Below, piece after piece: positions 1 to 5,467 of a DNA stretch of 5,467 nucleotides. Position 1 is the stretch's first letter. Every line of letters starts with the position of its first letter. The notes under the pieces are model-generated. The model did no database searches. It saw only the letters and a program-made list of their open reading frames with translations, and was not told the DNA's origin. A program made the position numbers and the translations under genes. This DNA comes from Deinococcales bacterium (lineage in GTDB: Bacteria > Deinococcota > Deinococci > Deinococcales > Deinococcaceae): contig JACMOA010000026.1 of NCBI GenBank assembly GCA_014378225.1, positions 1 through 5,467 on the forward strand, in the 5' to 3' direction.

Positions 1-2193
1 AGCTCCCTCGAGCCTCCCACTTTTCAAACAAAGAAGAAATTCCTTTACAAACAACATCTCTCTGTACCCTGGCAGCGGCCAGTGCTTACGGCTCACCACT
101 TTCTCGAGCGCGTCCGCCGCACCCCGAACCTCGAGCATGGCGGGCAATACATGGTCGCGCATGTGGTGGGCTTTCTCATGAACCTCGTCGCCGCCGTCTT
201 CGAGGTTCTGCTTTTTCAGGACCTCAAGTGCGTCAAAAAGGGCGTCTGCACCGGCCATGACTTGTTTGAGGGTTCCCTGAACCGCTCGAGACTCTGAAGC
301 GTCGTTGTCGGCCAGCTCGCTCAGGTAAGCTAGCACTCCCGGCAAAATCTGGGTCTGGGCCAGCCATTCGGTGGTTTCGCCCTCAATGTTGACCGTCTTG
401 AAATAAATGTCATACATGATTTCCTGACGGGCCGCCACCTCGCGCTCACTGAGCACCTTGTACTTCTCGAACAGCGCCACATTCTTGGGGTCGTTAAAGT
501 GGTGAATGGCGTCCAGCGCGGTTCGCAGGTTGAGCAGGCCGCGCCCTTTTTCGGCTTCAACGTGCCATTCGCTCGAGTAGCCGTCTCCGTTGAACACGAT
601 GCGCTGGTGCTTGGAGAACTCTTCCTTGATAGTCTCGAGCAACGCCGCGTCAAAAGATTTTCCGGCTTTGACTTTGCCCTCGAGTGATTCCGTCATGGCG
701 TCCACCGCGTCGGCCACGATGGTGTTGAGCACGGTGATGGGCAGCGAAATGCTCTGGCTGCTGCCCACAGCGCGGAACTCGAACTTGTTTCCGGTAAAGG
801 CAAAAGGACTCGTGCGGTTGCGGTCTCCAGCGTGGCGCGGCAGGTGCGGCAACACCGGAGTTCCCAGCTCGAGCATTCCGGCGCTCAGTCCAGAGCCGCC
901 CTGACCGCTGACCAATCGCTCGAGGATGTCGGTGAGCTGGTCTCCCAGGAAAATGCTGATGATGGCAGGCGGCGCTTCGTTCGCACCCAGACGGTGGTCG
1001 TTTTGAGCCGAGGCCACGCTGACCCGCAGCAGGTCCTGGTGAATGTCTACGGCCTTAATCACGGCAGTGCAGAAAAATAGGAATTGTAGGTTCTCAGAAG
1101 GCGTTTCTCCCGGCTCGAGCAGGTTGAGACTATCGGTTCCCATGCTCCAGTTGCAGTGCTTGCCGCTGCCGTTGATGCCGGCAAAGGGCTTCTCGTGCAG
1201 CAGCGCCACCAGACCATATTTGCGGGCGGTGGTCCGCAGGGTCTGCATGATGAGCTGCTGGTGGTCAGCAGCCAAGTTGCTGTTTTCATAGATGGGTGCA
1301 ATCTCGAACTGTCCGGGCGCAACCTCGTTGTGGCGGGTCTTGACCGGAATACCCAGGGCGTACATCTGGTGCTCGGCATCGGTCATGAAGCTCAGCACCC
1401 GATCAGGAATGCTGCCGAAGTAATGGTCCTCGAGTTCCTGACCACGCGGCGGCTTGGCCCCGAACAGGGTGCGTCCGCTCATCACCAAATCCGGGCGGCG
1501 GTAATAAAATTCCTCGTCAATCAGGAAGTATTCCTGCTCAGCGCCCAGCGACGAACTCACTTTAACGCCTTTCAGTCCAAAGTGCTCCAGGGCCGCACTT
1601 ACCGACTTGTTGAGCGCTTCAATCGAGCGTAGCAGCGGGGTTTTAAGGTCCAGTGCTTCCCCGGTCCATGAAGCAAAGGCGGTGGGAATACACAGGGTTG
1701 CGCCGTTGGCGTGCCGCAGAATGAAAGCGGGGCTGGTGGGGTCCCAGGCCGTGTAACCGCGTGCCTCAAAGGTGGCTCGGAGGCCCCCAGAGGGAAAGCT
1801 CGAGGCATCTGGTTCGGCCTGAATTAGTTCACTGCCGCTGAACTGGGCAATGGCGGAGCCGTCACTGGTGGGGGCCACGAAGCTATCGTGCTTCTCGGCA
1901 GTGGAACCGGTCAGCGGTTGGAACCAGTGGGTGTAGTGGGTTGCGCCCTTTTCCATCGCCCAGGTTTTCATGGCCAGTGCTACGGTGTCGGCAATGGCGG
2001 GGTCCAGTGTTGCGCCGCGCTCGAGTGTGGCTTGCAAGGATTTAAATACGGGTTTACTCAGCCGCTGGCGCAGGGTCTCGATGGTGAGCACGTCAGAAGC
2101 AAACAGTTCGTCAATGACTTGATGGGGGGTCAGTCCCACGGTGGGGACCACTCGAGAGTTACGGGCGGCGGCGAGCACATCTGAATTGGGCAT
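1..2193 (-). CDS. glnN: Glutamine synthetase type III (GSIII), partial at its C-terminal end
   Basis: ATP-dependent ligation of ammonium to glutamate, giving glutamine; a cytosolic nitrogen-assimilation enzyme. The frame runs unbroken for 731 codons from ATG 2193 to the left edge with no stop, so it is partial. Visible motifs: the GSIII N-terminal signature [11 protein letters not shown] (residues 84-94); AEQEYFLID (218-226), the metal-binding Glu region; [14 protein letters not shown] (287-300), diagnostic of [21 protein letters not shown] (335-350), which fits the glutamine synthetase ATP-binding pattern; [19 protein letters not shown] (459-477); and a C-terminal [11 protein letters not shown] (705-715). 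GSIII proteins are usually a little over 700 residues, so nearly the whole enzyme is here. The frame continues at least 14 residues past YREMLFVK, where I expect family members to stop. The start is fixed by AAGGAG five bases upstream. It is divergent from the lipoprotein gene. The gene carries 14 CTCGAG sites, ten of them read as Leu-Glu. The family call is very secure. Confidence 0.96.
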   Translation of the reverse strand, partial: MPNSDVLAAARNSRVVPTVGLTPHQVIDELFASDVLTIETLRQRLSKPVFKSLQATLERGATLDPAIADTVALAMKTWAMEKGATHYTHWFQPLTGSTAEKHDSFVAPTSDGSAIAQFSGSELIQAEPDASSFPSGGLRATFEARGYTAWDPTSPAFILRHANGATLCIPTAFASWTGEALDLKTPLLRSIEALNKSVSAALEHFGLKGVKVSSSLGAEQEYFLIDEEFYYRRPDLVMSGRTLFGAKPPRGQELEDHYFGSIPDRVLSFMTDAEHQMYALGIPVKTRHNEVAPGQFEIAPIYENSNLAADHQQLIMQTLRTTARKYGLVALLHEKPFAGINGSGKHCNWSMGTDSLNLLEPGETPSENLQFLFFCTAVIKAVDIHQDLLRVSVASAQNDHRLGANEAPPAIISIFLGDQLTDILERLVSGQGGSGLSAGMLELGTPVLPHLPRHAGDRNRTSPFAFTGNKFEFRAVGSSQSISLPITVLNTIVADAVDAMTESLEGKVKAGKSFDAALLETIKEEFSKHQRIVFNGDGYSSEWHVEAEKGRGLLNLRTALDAIHHFNDPKNVALFEKYKVLSEREVAARQEIMYDIYFKTVNIEGETTEWLAQTQILPGVLAYLSELADNDASESRAVQGTLKQVMAGADALFDALEVLKKQNLEDGGDEVHEKAHHMRDHVLPAMLEVRGAADALEKVVSRKHWPLPGYREMLFVKEFLLCLKSGRLEGA

Positions 2194-2198
2194 CGTTT

Positions 2199-2204
2199 CT
2201 CCTT
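2199..2204 (-). promoter_or_regulatory. Ribosome binding site of glnN
   Basis: On the minus strand this reads AAGGAG, five bases before ATG 2193. It is a good Shine-Dalgarno match and fixes the start of the glutamine synthetase. Confidence 0.8.
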
Positions 2205-2254
2205 GAAAGGTAGGGTGATATGGGGTCACGCTCGAGCGCAAAATCCCCGTAATT

Positions 2255-2280
2255 TGACCATATGTACCAAGGTTAGGTCA
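2255..2280. promoter_or_regulatory. Possible operator: inverted repeat TGACC-N16-GGTCA upstream of glnN
   Basis: TGACC at 2255-2259 and GGTCA at 2276-2280 are exact inverted copies 16 bases apart. They lie 62-87 bases upstream of the glnN start, where a transcription factor site would be expected. The arms are only five bases long, so chance is a real alternative. It does not match the nitrogen-regulator motifs I know (NtcA GTA-N8-TAC, TnrA/GlnR TGTNA-N7-TNACA). Confidence 0.2.
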
Positions 2281-2428
2281 CATCTGGTCTGGATACTGCT
2301 CTAAGGGGTCATCCTAGCATGGAATTAAGGCCGGGTGAATGGGTGAAGATAAACAGATGGCAGTAATAAAGGTAACAAGAACGCCCCGAGTGGTCCGCTC
2401 GAGAACCAAACTTTAACTTTGACCCTCG

Positions 2429-2463
2429 AGCGGGTTTAACCCTCTGTTCATACCCGCTTTTTT
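2429..2463 (+). terminator. Intrinsic terminator-like hairpin in the lipoprotein gene leader
   Basis: AGCGGGT (2429-2435) pairs perfectly with ACCCGCT (2452-2458) across a 16-base loop, and the stem runs straight into six Ts (2458-2463). No T-run follows on the minus strand, so it would act only on plus-strand transcription. It lies 76 bases before the lipoprotein start, with no gene reading into it from the left on this strand. It could be an attenuator in that gene's leader, the end of an unannotated small RNA, or a guard against readthrough. GGGT (2432-2435) can also pair with ACCC at 2422-2425 or with ACCC at 2439-2442 (within a GGGTTTAACCC palindrome), so alternative folds exist. Confidence 0.5.
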
Positions 2464-2524
2464 CATCTTTGCCGCACTTCCCTTGTGGTTGAGCTTGCTG
2501 TACGCTCGAGGGGTAAATTATTTT

Positions 2525-2530
2525 AAGGAG
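2525..2530 (+). promoter_or_regulatory. Ribosome binding site of the lipoprotein gene
   Basis: AAGGAG lies eight bases before ATG 2539 and eleven before the following in-frame ATG 2542, which favours 2539. An ATG at 2535, only four bases from the site and in another frame, would make just MNDV before a stop. Confidence 0.75.
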
Positions 2531-2538
2531 TGTGATGA

Positions 2539-3042
2539 ATGATGTTTAAAACTGCTATCGCTGCTTTAGGAATGACCGCTTTGCTGGCCGCCTGTGGTGG
2601 AGACCCACCTCCTGCCCCTTCACTTACGGGAATTACAGTGCTCAACAATGATGCTGGTGGCGTAACACCGCTGTGTGCTGGAGGAATCACCGCGTCCATC
2701 ACCATTGAGGGACAGACGGTTTCAGTCCCTTCAGTGGTGGCAGGCACCAAATCCGTCGTGGCCTATCCTGCTGCATTTATCAACCAAATTAAAAAGGGCA
2801 AATCCGTGTCGGTTCAAGCCACTTGCACCAAGACCAGTAACCCTGCCACCACAGTGGCCTTTAGCGGAACTGTGACCGAGGACTATAAGGATACCGGGAG
2901 CGATTACAGCCTCACGGTCAACGGAACCAAAACCTCGGTAAGCGGGTACAGCATTTGCTTTGCTACCAGCGACCCCAACAACTTGGGACCCTGTGTTTTC
3001 GGCGGTGGCGCTTTGGGCCTGCCTGCCCCCAAGAAGCCTTAA
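2539..3042 (+). CDS. Small secreted lipoprotein of unknown function
   Basis: A 167-residue protein with a classic lipoprotein signal peptide: a short start (MMFKT), a hydrophobic stretch (residues 6-18) and the lipobox LAAC with the acylated cysteine at C19, followed by GGDPPPAPS, a flexible tether. After processing it would be membrane-anchored and face outward. The mature part is rich in Thr, Ser, Val and Gly with alternating hydrophobic residues, suggesting a beta-rich fold, and has four further cysteines (C46, C96, C140, C152) that could form two disulfides. I recognise no domain. The tail is Pro/Lys-rich (APKKP). The start follows AAGGAG by eight bases. It has its own strong terminator, so it is monocistronic. 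It has no CTCGAG site at all, unlike its neighbours, and looks less GC-rich. The lipoprotein call is firm; the function is unknown. Confidence 0.88.
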   Translation: MMFKTAIAALGMTALLAACGGDPPPAPSLTGITVLNNDAGGVTPLCAGGITASITIEGQTVSVPSVVAGTKSVVAYPAAFINQIKKGKSVSVQATCTKTSNPATTVAFSGTVTEDYKDTGSDYSLTVNGTKTSVSGYSICFATSDPNNLGPCVFGGGALGLPAPKKP

Positions 3043-3056
3043 AGACCCATTCTGGT

Positions 3057-3098
3057 AAGAAAGCCCTGAGTACGCGCTCGAGGGCTTTCTTTTTTTTT
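3057..3098 (+). terminator. Rho-independent terminator of the lipoprotein gene
   Basis: GAAAGCCCT (3059-3067) pairs with AGGGCTTTC (3081-3089), extendable by two A-T pairs using the first Ts, and is followed by nine Ts (3090-3098). The loop contains a CTCGAG copy (3077-3082). It starts 14 bases after the TAA of the lipoprotein gene, so it ends that transcript and insulates the kinase gene. Confidence 0.92.
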
Positions 3099-3121
3099 CT
3101 ACTGTCTCCCTATTCCCCATC

Positions 3122-3142
3122 TTGTCCCAGACTCTGGGACAA
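3122..3142. promoter_or_regulatory. 21-bp palindrome, probable operator upstream of the kinase gene
   Basis: TTGTCCCAGA (3122-3131) and TCTGGGACAA (3133-3142) are perfect inverted copies around a single C. No T-run follows (AAACGG comes next) and the lipoprotein terminator is already complete upstream, so it is not a terminator. A perfect palindrome of this size between a terminator and the next gene is typical of a dimeric regulator's site. A weak -10-like TACTCT lies at 3147-3152, so a bound protein would overlap the -35 region. I do not recognise the motif as that of a named regulator; it differs from the radiation/desiccation response motif of Deinococcus as I recall it. Confidence 0.6.
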
Positions 3143-3190
3143 ACGGTACTCTATGAATCGGGACACTCGAGCGCCCAGACTGATGAACTG

Positions 3191-5113
3191 ATGAGCGATA
3201 CCTTACCAGGCACAGTCCAACCCAGTGCAGCACAATCCGGGAACTCGAGCAGGCCCCATGGTTCACGGTCTTCAAATTCTATGACTCGAGCGAAATCCAG
3301 TCCCTCGGAAAAAGTCGCCTCTCCCGCGTGGTGGGGCTGGGTTTTGCCTGCTCTGATGCTCTTGTCAGGAATCGTCTTGCTCGAGGCCACCCTGCACACC
3401 CGCTGGCTCGAGCAGGTGTGGAACGTGCGCTTCTGGGGAGAGCTGTGGACGGCGGAGTTTACCCGCTTGAAAGTCTGGCTGGATGGGACGGCACTGATGC
3501 TAGGTGCACTCGCGGCGGCGCTGATGTTGCGTTCCCCCTCGAGCGTGCTCAAGTTTCCGCTGGCACTGGCCCTTTTTGCGCTGGGTGTACTGTCAAGCGG
3601 ACTGCTCGAGGCCCGCACCGGACCGCTTCCGAAAGTGCTCGAGCCTGTTTTAGTAGCTTTTCTGGGAACTGCACTGCTTCCATTTGTAAAACTGCCCCGC
3701 TGGACCCGCTGGGGCTTTTTCTGGTTAATCTTGCTCGAGGGAATTTATTTATTGTCTTTCCTGCCGCTCGAGGGTTCGGGTTTACCCATTTCCCTGCTTG
3801 GCTCGAGCCGACTGGGGCTGCTGTGGAACGAGCTTTTACGACCTCTGGTTCGGGACCTCGGTTTCGTGGCGTGGTTGCTGTGCCTGCTGCTGGACCTGCT
3901 CGAGCGTTCCCCACATTTACTTCGTTCCACCTTCGCTCGAGGACTCATTTTTTCGGGTCTGATTATGTTTGTCACCCTGATTTACGCGCTGTTGGTGGGC
4001 GGCGTGGGGTCGCTTTTAAACGCTCAGAACAACCTGCTGCTCTCGGTGGCGGCGGCGGCACTGGTGGCAGCTTTTATCCAGCCTGCGCGTCAGGCGCTCG
4101 AGCGGGGGGTGAATAGAGTGCTGTACGGCGAACGCGACGACCCTTACGCGGTCACACAGCGGCTGGGCCGTCAGCTCGAGACTTTTCAGGAACCGCGTGA
4201 AAGTCTAAAAAGCGCCCTAACCCTGATGGCGGAAACCTTGCGCTTGCCGTATCTGGGCCTGACTCTGGCTCAGGGCGAAACCCTCGAGTACGGATTTCGG
4301 CCCGAGCAGCTCGAGCGTTTTGCGCTGGTGGCTCACTCGGAGCGCATCGGCACGCTCGAGGTAGGGCGGCGGGGCCGGGGTGAAGTGTTCTCGAGCGCAG
4401 ATTTCGCCTTGCTCGAGACCCTCTCGAGCCAACTGGCGGCGGTGGCCCACTCCGAACTATTAACTCAGCAACTCCGCGACTCGAGGGAACGTCTGGTGCG
4501 GGCCGGAGAGGAAGAGCGTAAACGTTTGCGCCGAGATTTACACGACGGTCTGGGTCCGGCTTTGGCGGGTCTGAGCCTCAAGCTCGAGGCGGCCCGAATG
4601 CTGCTCGAACGCTCCCCAGAAAAAGCCGCCGCCCGCCTGACTGCGTTGGGGGCCGAAGTTCAGGAAAGTGTGTCCGAGGTCCGGCGGATGGTTCACGACC
4701 TACGTCCGCCCAAACTAGACGATTTGGGTCTGGCCGGGGCGCTCGAGGATTTGGCCGGGAGCGCGCGGGGAACCGGGCTAAACGTGCAGCTCGAGGGAAC
4801 CCAGGATTTGCCACGCCTGCCCGCCGCCGTGGAGGTGGCGCTGTACCGCATCGCCCAGGAAGCGCTGACCAACGTACTCAAGCACGCGCAGGCCCAAAAG
4901 ATTGAGATTTCTTTACATCTCGAGCCGCTCAAAATTGTGCTCGAGGTGCAAGACGACGGCGTGGGCTTGCCGCAGATTCGAGAACCAGGTGTGGGGTCGC
5001 GCTCCATGCGGGAACGGGCCGAGGCGCTTTCCGGGTTGCTCGAGTTGCAGCGCGGGGACGTGAGGGGTACGCTGGTACGAGCGACTTTCCCGCTCGAGTT
5101 GCTCGAGGGGTAG
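3191..5113 (+). CDS. Multi-pass membrane sensor histidine kinase, NarL/LiaS/DesK class
   Basis: Sensor half of a two-component system: autophosphorylates on His and passes the phosphate to a partner regulator. From ATG 3191 (640 residues): a Ser/Pro-rich N-terminus (1-45); about eight hydrophobic segments (47-297); a linker RGVNRVLYGERDDPYAV, typical after such membrane regions; a GAF-like domain (about 338-421); HisKA_3 with ERKRLRRDLHDGLGP, phosphorylated His451; and HATPase_c from about 547 with N-box Asn561, DDGVG (588-592), MRER in the G2 box and GTLVRATFPL near the end. All key kinase residues are present; the G2 box reads GVGSRSMRER rather than the commoner GxGLxGMRER. The start is uncertain: neither ATG 3191 nor ATG 3281 has a Shine-Dalgarno, and the frame is open back to TTG 3122 inside the palindrome. 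ATG 3191 overlaps the TGA of a 12-codon frame (TGATG). The gene contains 29 CTCGAG sites. The partner is probably the regulator starting at 5403; the signal is unknown. Confidence 0.94.
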   Translation: MSDTLPGTVQPSAAQSGNSSRPHGSRSSNSMTRAKSSPSEKVASPAWWGWVLPALMLLSGIVLLEATLHTRWLEQVWNVRFWGELWTAEFTRLKVWLDGTALMLGALAAALMLRSPSSVLKFPLALALFALGVLSSGLLEARTGPLPKVLEPVLVAFLGTALLPFVKLPRWTRWGFFWLILLEGIYLLSFLPLEGSGLPISLLGSSRLGLLWNELLRPLVRDLGFVAWLLCLLLDLLERSPHLLRSTFARGLIFSGLIMFVTLIYALLVGGVGSLLNAQNNLLLSVAAAALVAAFIQPARQALERGVNRVLYGERDDPYAVTQRLGRQLETFQEPRESLKSALTLMAETLRLPYLGLTLAQGETLEYGFRPEQLERFALVAHSERIGTLEVGRRGRGEVFSSADFALLETLSSQLAAVAHSELLTQQLRDSRERLVRAGEEERKRLRRDLHDGLGPALAGLSLKLEAARMLLERSPEKAAARLTALGAEVQESVSEVRRMVHDLRPPKLDDLGLAGALEDLAGSARGTGLNVQLEGTQDLPRLPAAVEVALYRIAQEALTNVLKHAQAQKIEISLHLEPLKIVLEVQDDGVGLPQIREPGVGSRSMRERAEALSGLLELQRGDVRGTLVRATFPLELLEG

Positions 5114-5402
5114 AGTGGGGTTCGGCTTCATAAGCTTTGCGCCTCCGGCGGGTTGTTAGTCATTGGTTTTTGGATGGTCTGCCTTTGAGCGCCCAAAATC
5201 AAACCGACCGAGAACCAAAAATACGCGATATGGCCCGATAGGCGGACAGGCCCGTTAGGCGAGTAGGCCCGGAAGGTGCCGTTCTGCTCAAGACGCGGTG
5301 AGGCCCGTTAGGTGCCGTCTTCACCAAGACAGTGCCGTTCTATCCAAGACAGCCAGAGGCGCTTACCTTCCCAGTCTCTCAGCGTAAAACACACCTCCCA
5401 CC
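5114..5402. other. Spacer between kinase and response regulator
   Basis: These 289 bases contain no CTCGAG, in contrast to the kinase gene ending just before. The first part (5114-5231) has a weak four-base hairpin CGCC-TCC-GGCG at 5140-5150 without a T-run and a loose inverted pair TTTTTGG (5167-5173)/CCAAAAA (5215-5221). The second part holds the degenerate repeats at 5232-5350. No coding frame with a credible start was seen. The gap suggests the regulator may have its own promoter, possibly around TACCTT (5364-5369), but no good -35 accompanies it. Confidence 0.5.
5232..5350. repeat. Cluster of degenerate tandem repeats
   Basis: Two 30-base units (5265-5294 and 5301-5330), six bases apart, share AGGCCC..AAGG/TAGG, then GTGCCGT, then CAAGAC. 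The first half recurs twice upstream (GGCCCGATAGGCG at 5232 and GGCCCGTTAGGCG at 5249, 17 bases apart), and the second half recurs once downstream (AGTGCCGTT...CCAAGAC, 5331-5350). There are thus four copies of GGCCCGNNAGGYG and three of GTGCCGTYYT...CAAGAC. The units are too short, too degenerate and too irregularly spaced for a CRISPR array. They could be a decayed small intergenic repeat, or clustered protein sites before the regulator gene. Confidence 0.7.
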
Positions 5403-5467
5403 ATGACCGAACCCACCCAAATCCTCATCGCAGACGACCACCGCCTCTTCCGTGAAGGGCTGAGGGC
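5403..5467 (+). CDS. Response regulator, NarL/FixJ type, N-terminal fragment
   Basis: Only 21 complete codons are inside the window. They read MTEPTQILIADDHRLFREGL and one more Arg: the first beta strand of a receiver domain followed by the acidic pair D11-D12, which binds Mg2+ near the phosphorylation site. ADDHRLFREGL is highly characteristic of the NarL/FixJ family, which carries a C-terminal LuxR-type helix-turn-helix, off the window here. It lies in tandem after a histidine kinase of the matching class, so it is the likely phosphate acceptor. No Shine-Dalgarno precedes ATG 5403 (the upstream bases are ACACCTCCCACC), so translation may be leaderless or use another initiation mode. The phosphorylated Asp and the DNA-binding domain cannot be seen. 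Confidence 0.9.
   Translation, partial: MTEPTQILIADDHRLFREGLR

Larger units (their letters stand above)
2194..2538. other. Divergent intergenic region between glnN and the lipoprotein gene
   Basis: These 345 bases must hold promoters for both flanking genes. I see no convincing -35/-10 pair in either direction; the best minus-strand -10-like hexamer is TAGGAT (2316-2311), with only a poor -35. The region contains four CTCGAG copies (2231, 2398, 2425, 2505), a short inverted repeat TGACC/GGTCA at 2255-2280, an imperfect palindrome around 2387-2401 (CGAG...CTCG) and a plus-oriented terminator-like hairpin at 2429-2463. No open reading frame with a credible start was found. Confidence 0.6.
7..5107. 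repeat. Dispersed, highly over-represented palindrome CTCGAG (49 copies)
   Basis: Hand count: 14 copies in glnN, 4 in the divergent intergenic region, 0 in the lipoprotein gene, 2 between it and the kinase start, 29 in the kinase gene, 0 after 5107. The copies occur in all three reading frames and in non-coding DNA, so protein sequence does not explain them. In coding regions most are read CTC-GAG (Leu-Glu): 21 of 22 Leu-Glu dipeptides in the kinase and 10 of 13 in glnN. The pattern resembles the highly iterated palindrome HIP1 of cyanobacteria (GCGATCGC), but with a different word. Confidence 0.95.

Noticed and set aside
1156..1632. A 158-codon plus-strand frame opposite glnN
   Set aside because: It lies fully antisense to conserved GSIII motifs and has no ribosome binding site or recognisable domain.
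2535..2549. ATG 2535 as a start or upstream peptide
   Set aside because: It encodes only MNDV before TAA and lies four bases from the Shine-Dalgarno; ATG 2539 has better spacing and the signal peptide.
2731..3120. A minus-strand frame of 129 codons over the lipoprotein gene
   Set aside because: It runs antisense through the lipoprotein gene and its terminator and shows no recognisable features; the plus-strand gene has a Shine-Dalgarno, signal peptide and terminator.
3122..3142. The palindrome as a second terminator of the lipoprotein gene
   Set aside because: No T-run follows on the plus strand, and a complete strong terminator already lies at 3057-3098.
3122..3190. TTG 3122 as the kinase start
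   Set aside because: It would begin inside the 21-bp palindrome and just after the terminator, leaving no room for a promoter or ribosome binding site. ATG 3191 or ATG 3281 is more plausible.
3328..4116. A 262-codon open frame on the plus strand inside the kinase gene
   Set aside because: It overlaps the kinase in another frame, has a biased Ala/Gly/Arg-rich composition and no recognisable domain; the kinase frame has clear motifs downstream and a clear membrane region here. Frame shadow of GC-rich coding DNA.
7..5107. CTCGAG copies as cloning-linker (XhoI) artefacts
   Set aside because: They are embedded in continuous conserved coding frames in all three phases and between genes, so they are native sequence.
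5140..5150. Terminator after the kinase gene
   Set aside because: The stem CGCC/GGCG is only four base pairs and is followed by GGTTGTTAG rather than a T-run.
5232..5350. CRISPR array
   Set aside because: The units are degenerate, with spacings of 17, 17, 36 and 20 bases, no unique spacers of uniform length and no cas genes nearby.

Overview
The window reads as bacterial chromosome of moderately high GC. It most resembles Deinococcus or a relative (Deinococcota). This is an inference from three things: a type III glutamine synthetase, start codons that often lack a Shine-Dalgarno sequence, and overall base use. No marker here settles the genus. The strongest genome-level signature is the palindrome CTCGAG. 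I counted 49 copies in 5,467 bases, where base composition alone predicts only one or two.

Layout. Positions 1-2193 (minus strand) hold a glutamine synthetase of the GSIII (GlnN) family, open at the left edge. Positions 2194-2538 are a divergent intergenic region with small inverted repeats and a plus-oriented intrinsic terminator placed before the next gene. Positions 2539-3042 (plus) encode a small lipoprotein of unknown function, closed by a strong terminator at 3057-3098. A near-perfect 21-bp palindrome at 3122-3142 looks like an operator. Positions 3191-5113 (plus) encode a multi-pass membrane sensor histidine kinase with GAF-like, HisKA_3 and HATPase_c regions. Positions 5114-5402 are a spacer with degenerate tandem repeats. 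From 5403 the window holds the first 21 codons of a NarL/FixJ-type response regulator.

How the genes fit together. The kinase and the response regulator are almost certainly a two-component pair: both belong to the NarL/LiaS/DesK class and they lie in tandem. Their signal and target genes cannot be read from this window. Glutamine synthetase assimilates ammonium and shows no visible link to the pair. The lipoprotein gene is transcriptionally isolated between two terminator-like structures.

The points most worth following up are the CTCGAG over-representation (in the kinase gene, 21 of 22 Leu-Glu dipeptides are written CTC-GAG) with its two gaps at 2511-3076 and after 5107; the operator-like palindrome before the kinase; the terminator inside the apparent leader of the lipoprotein gene; and the repeat cluster between kinase and regulator. 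I see no CRISPR array, tRNA, rRNA, insertion sequence or defence gene.
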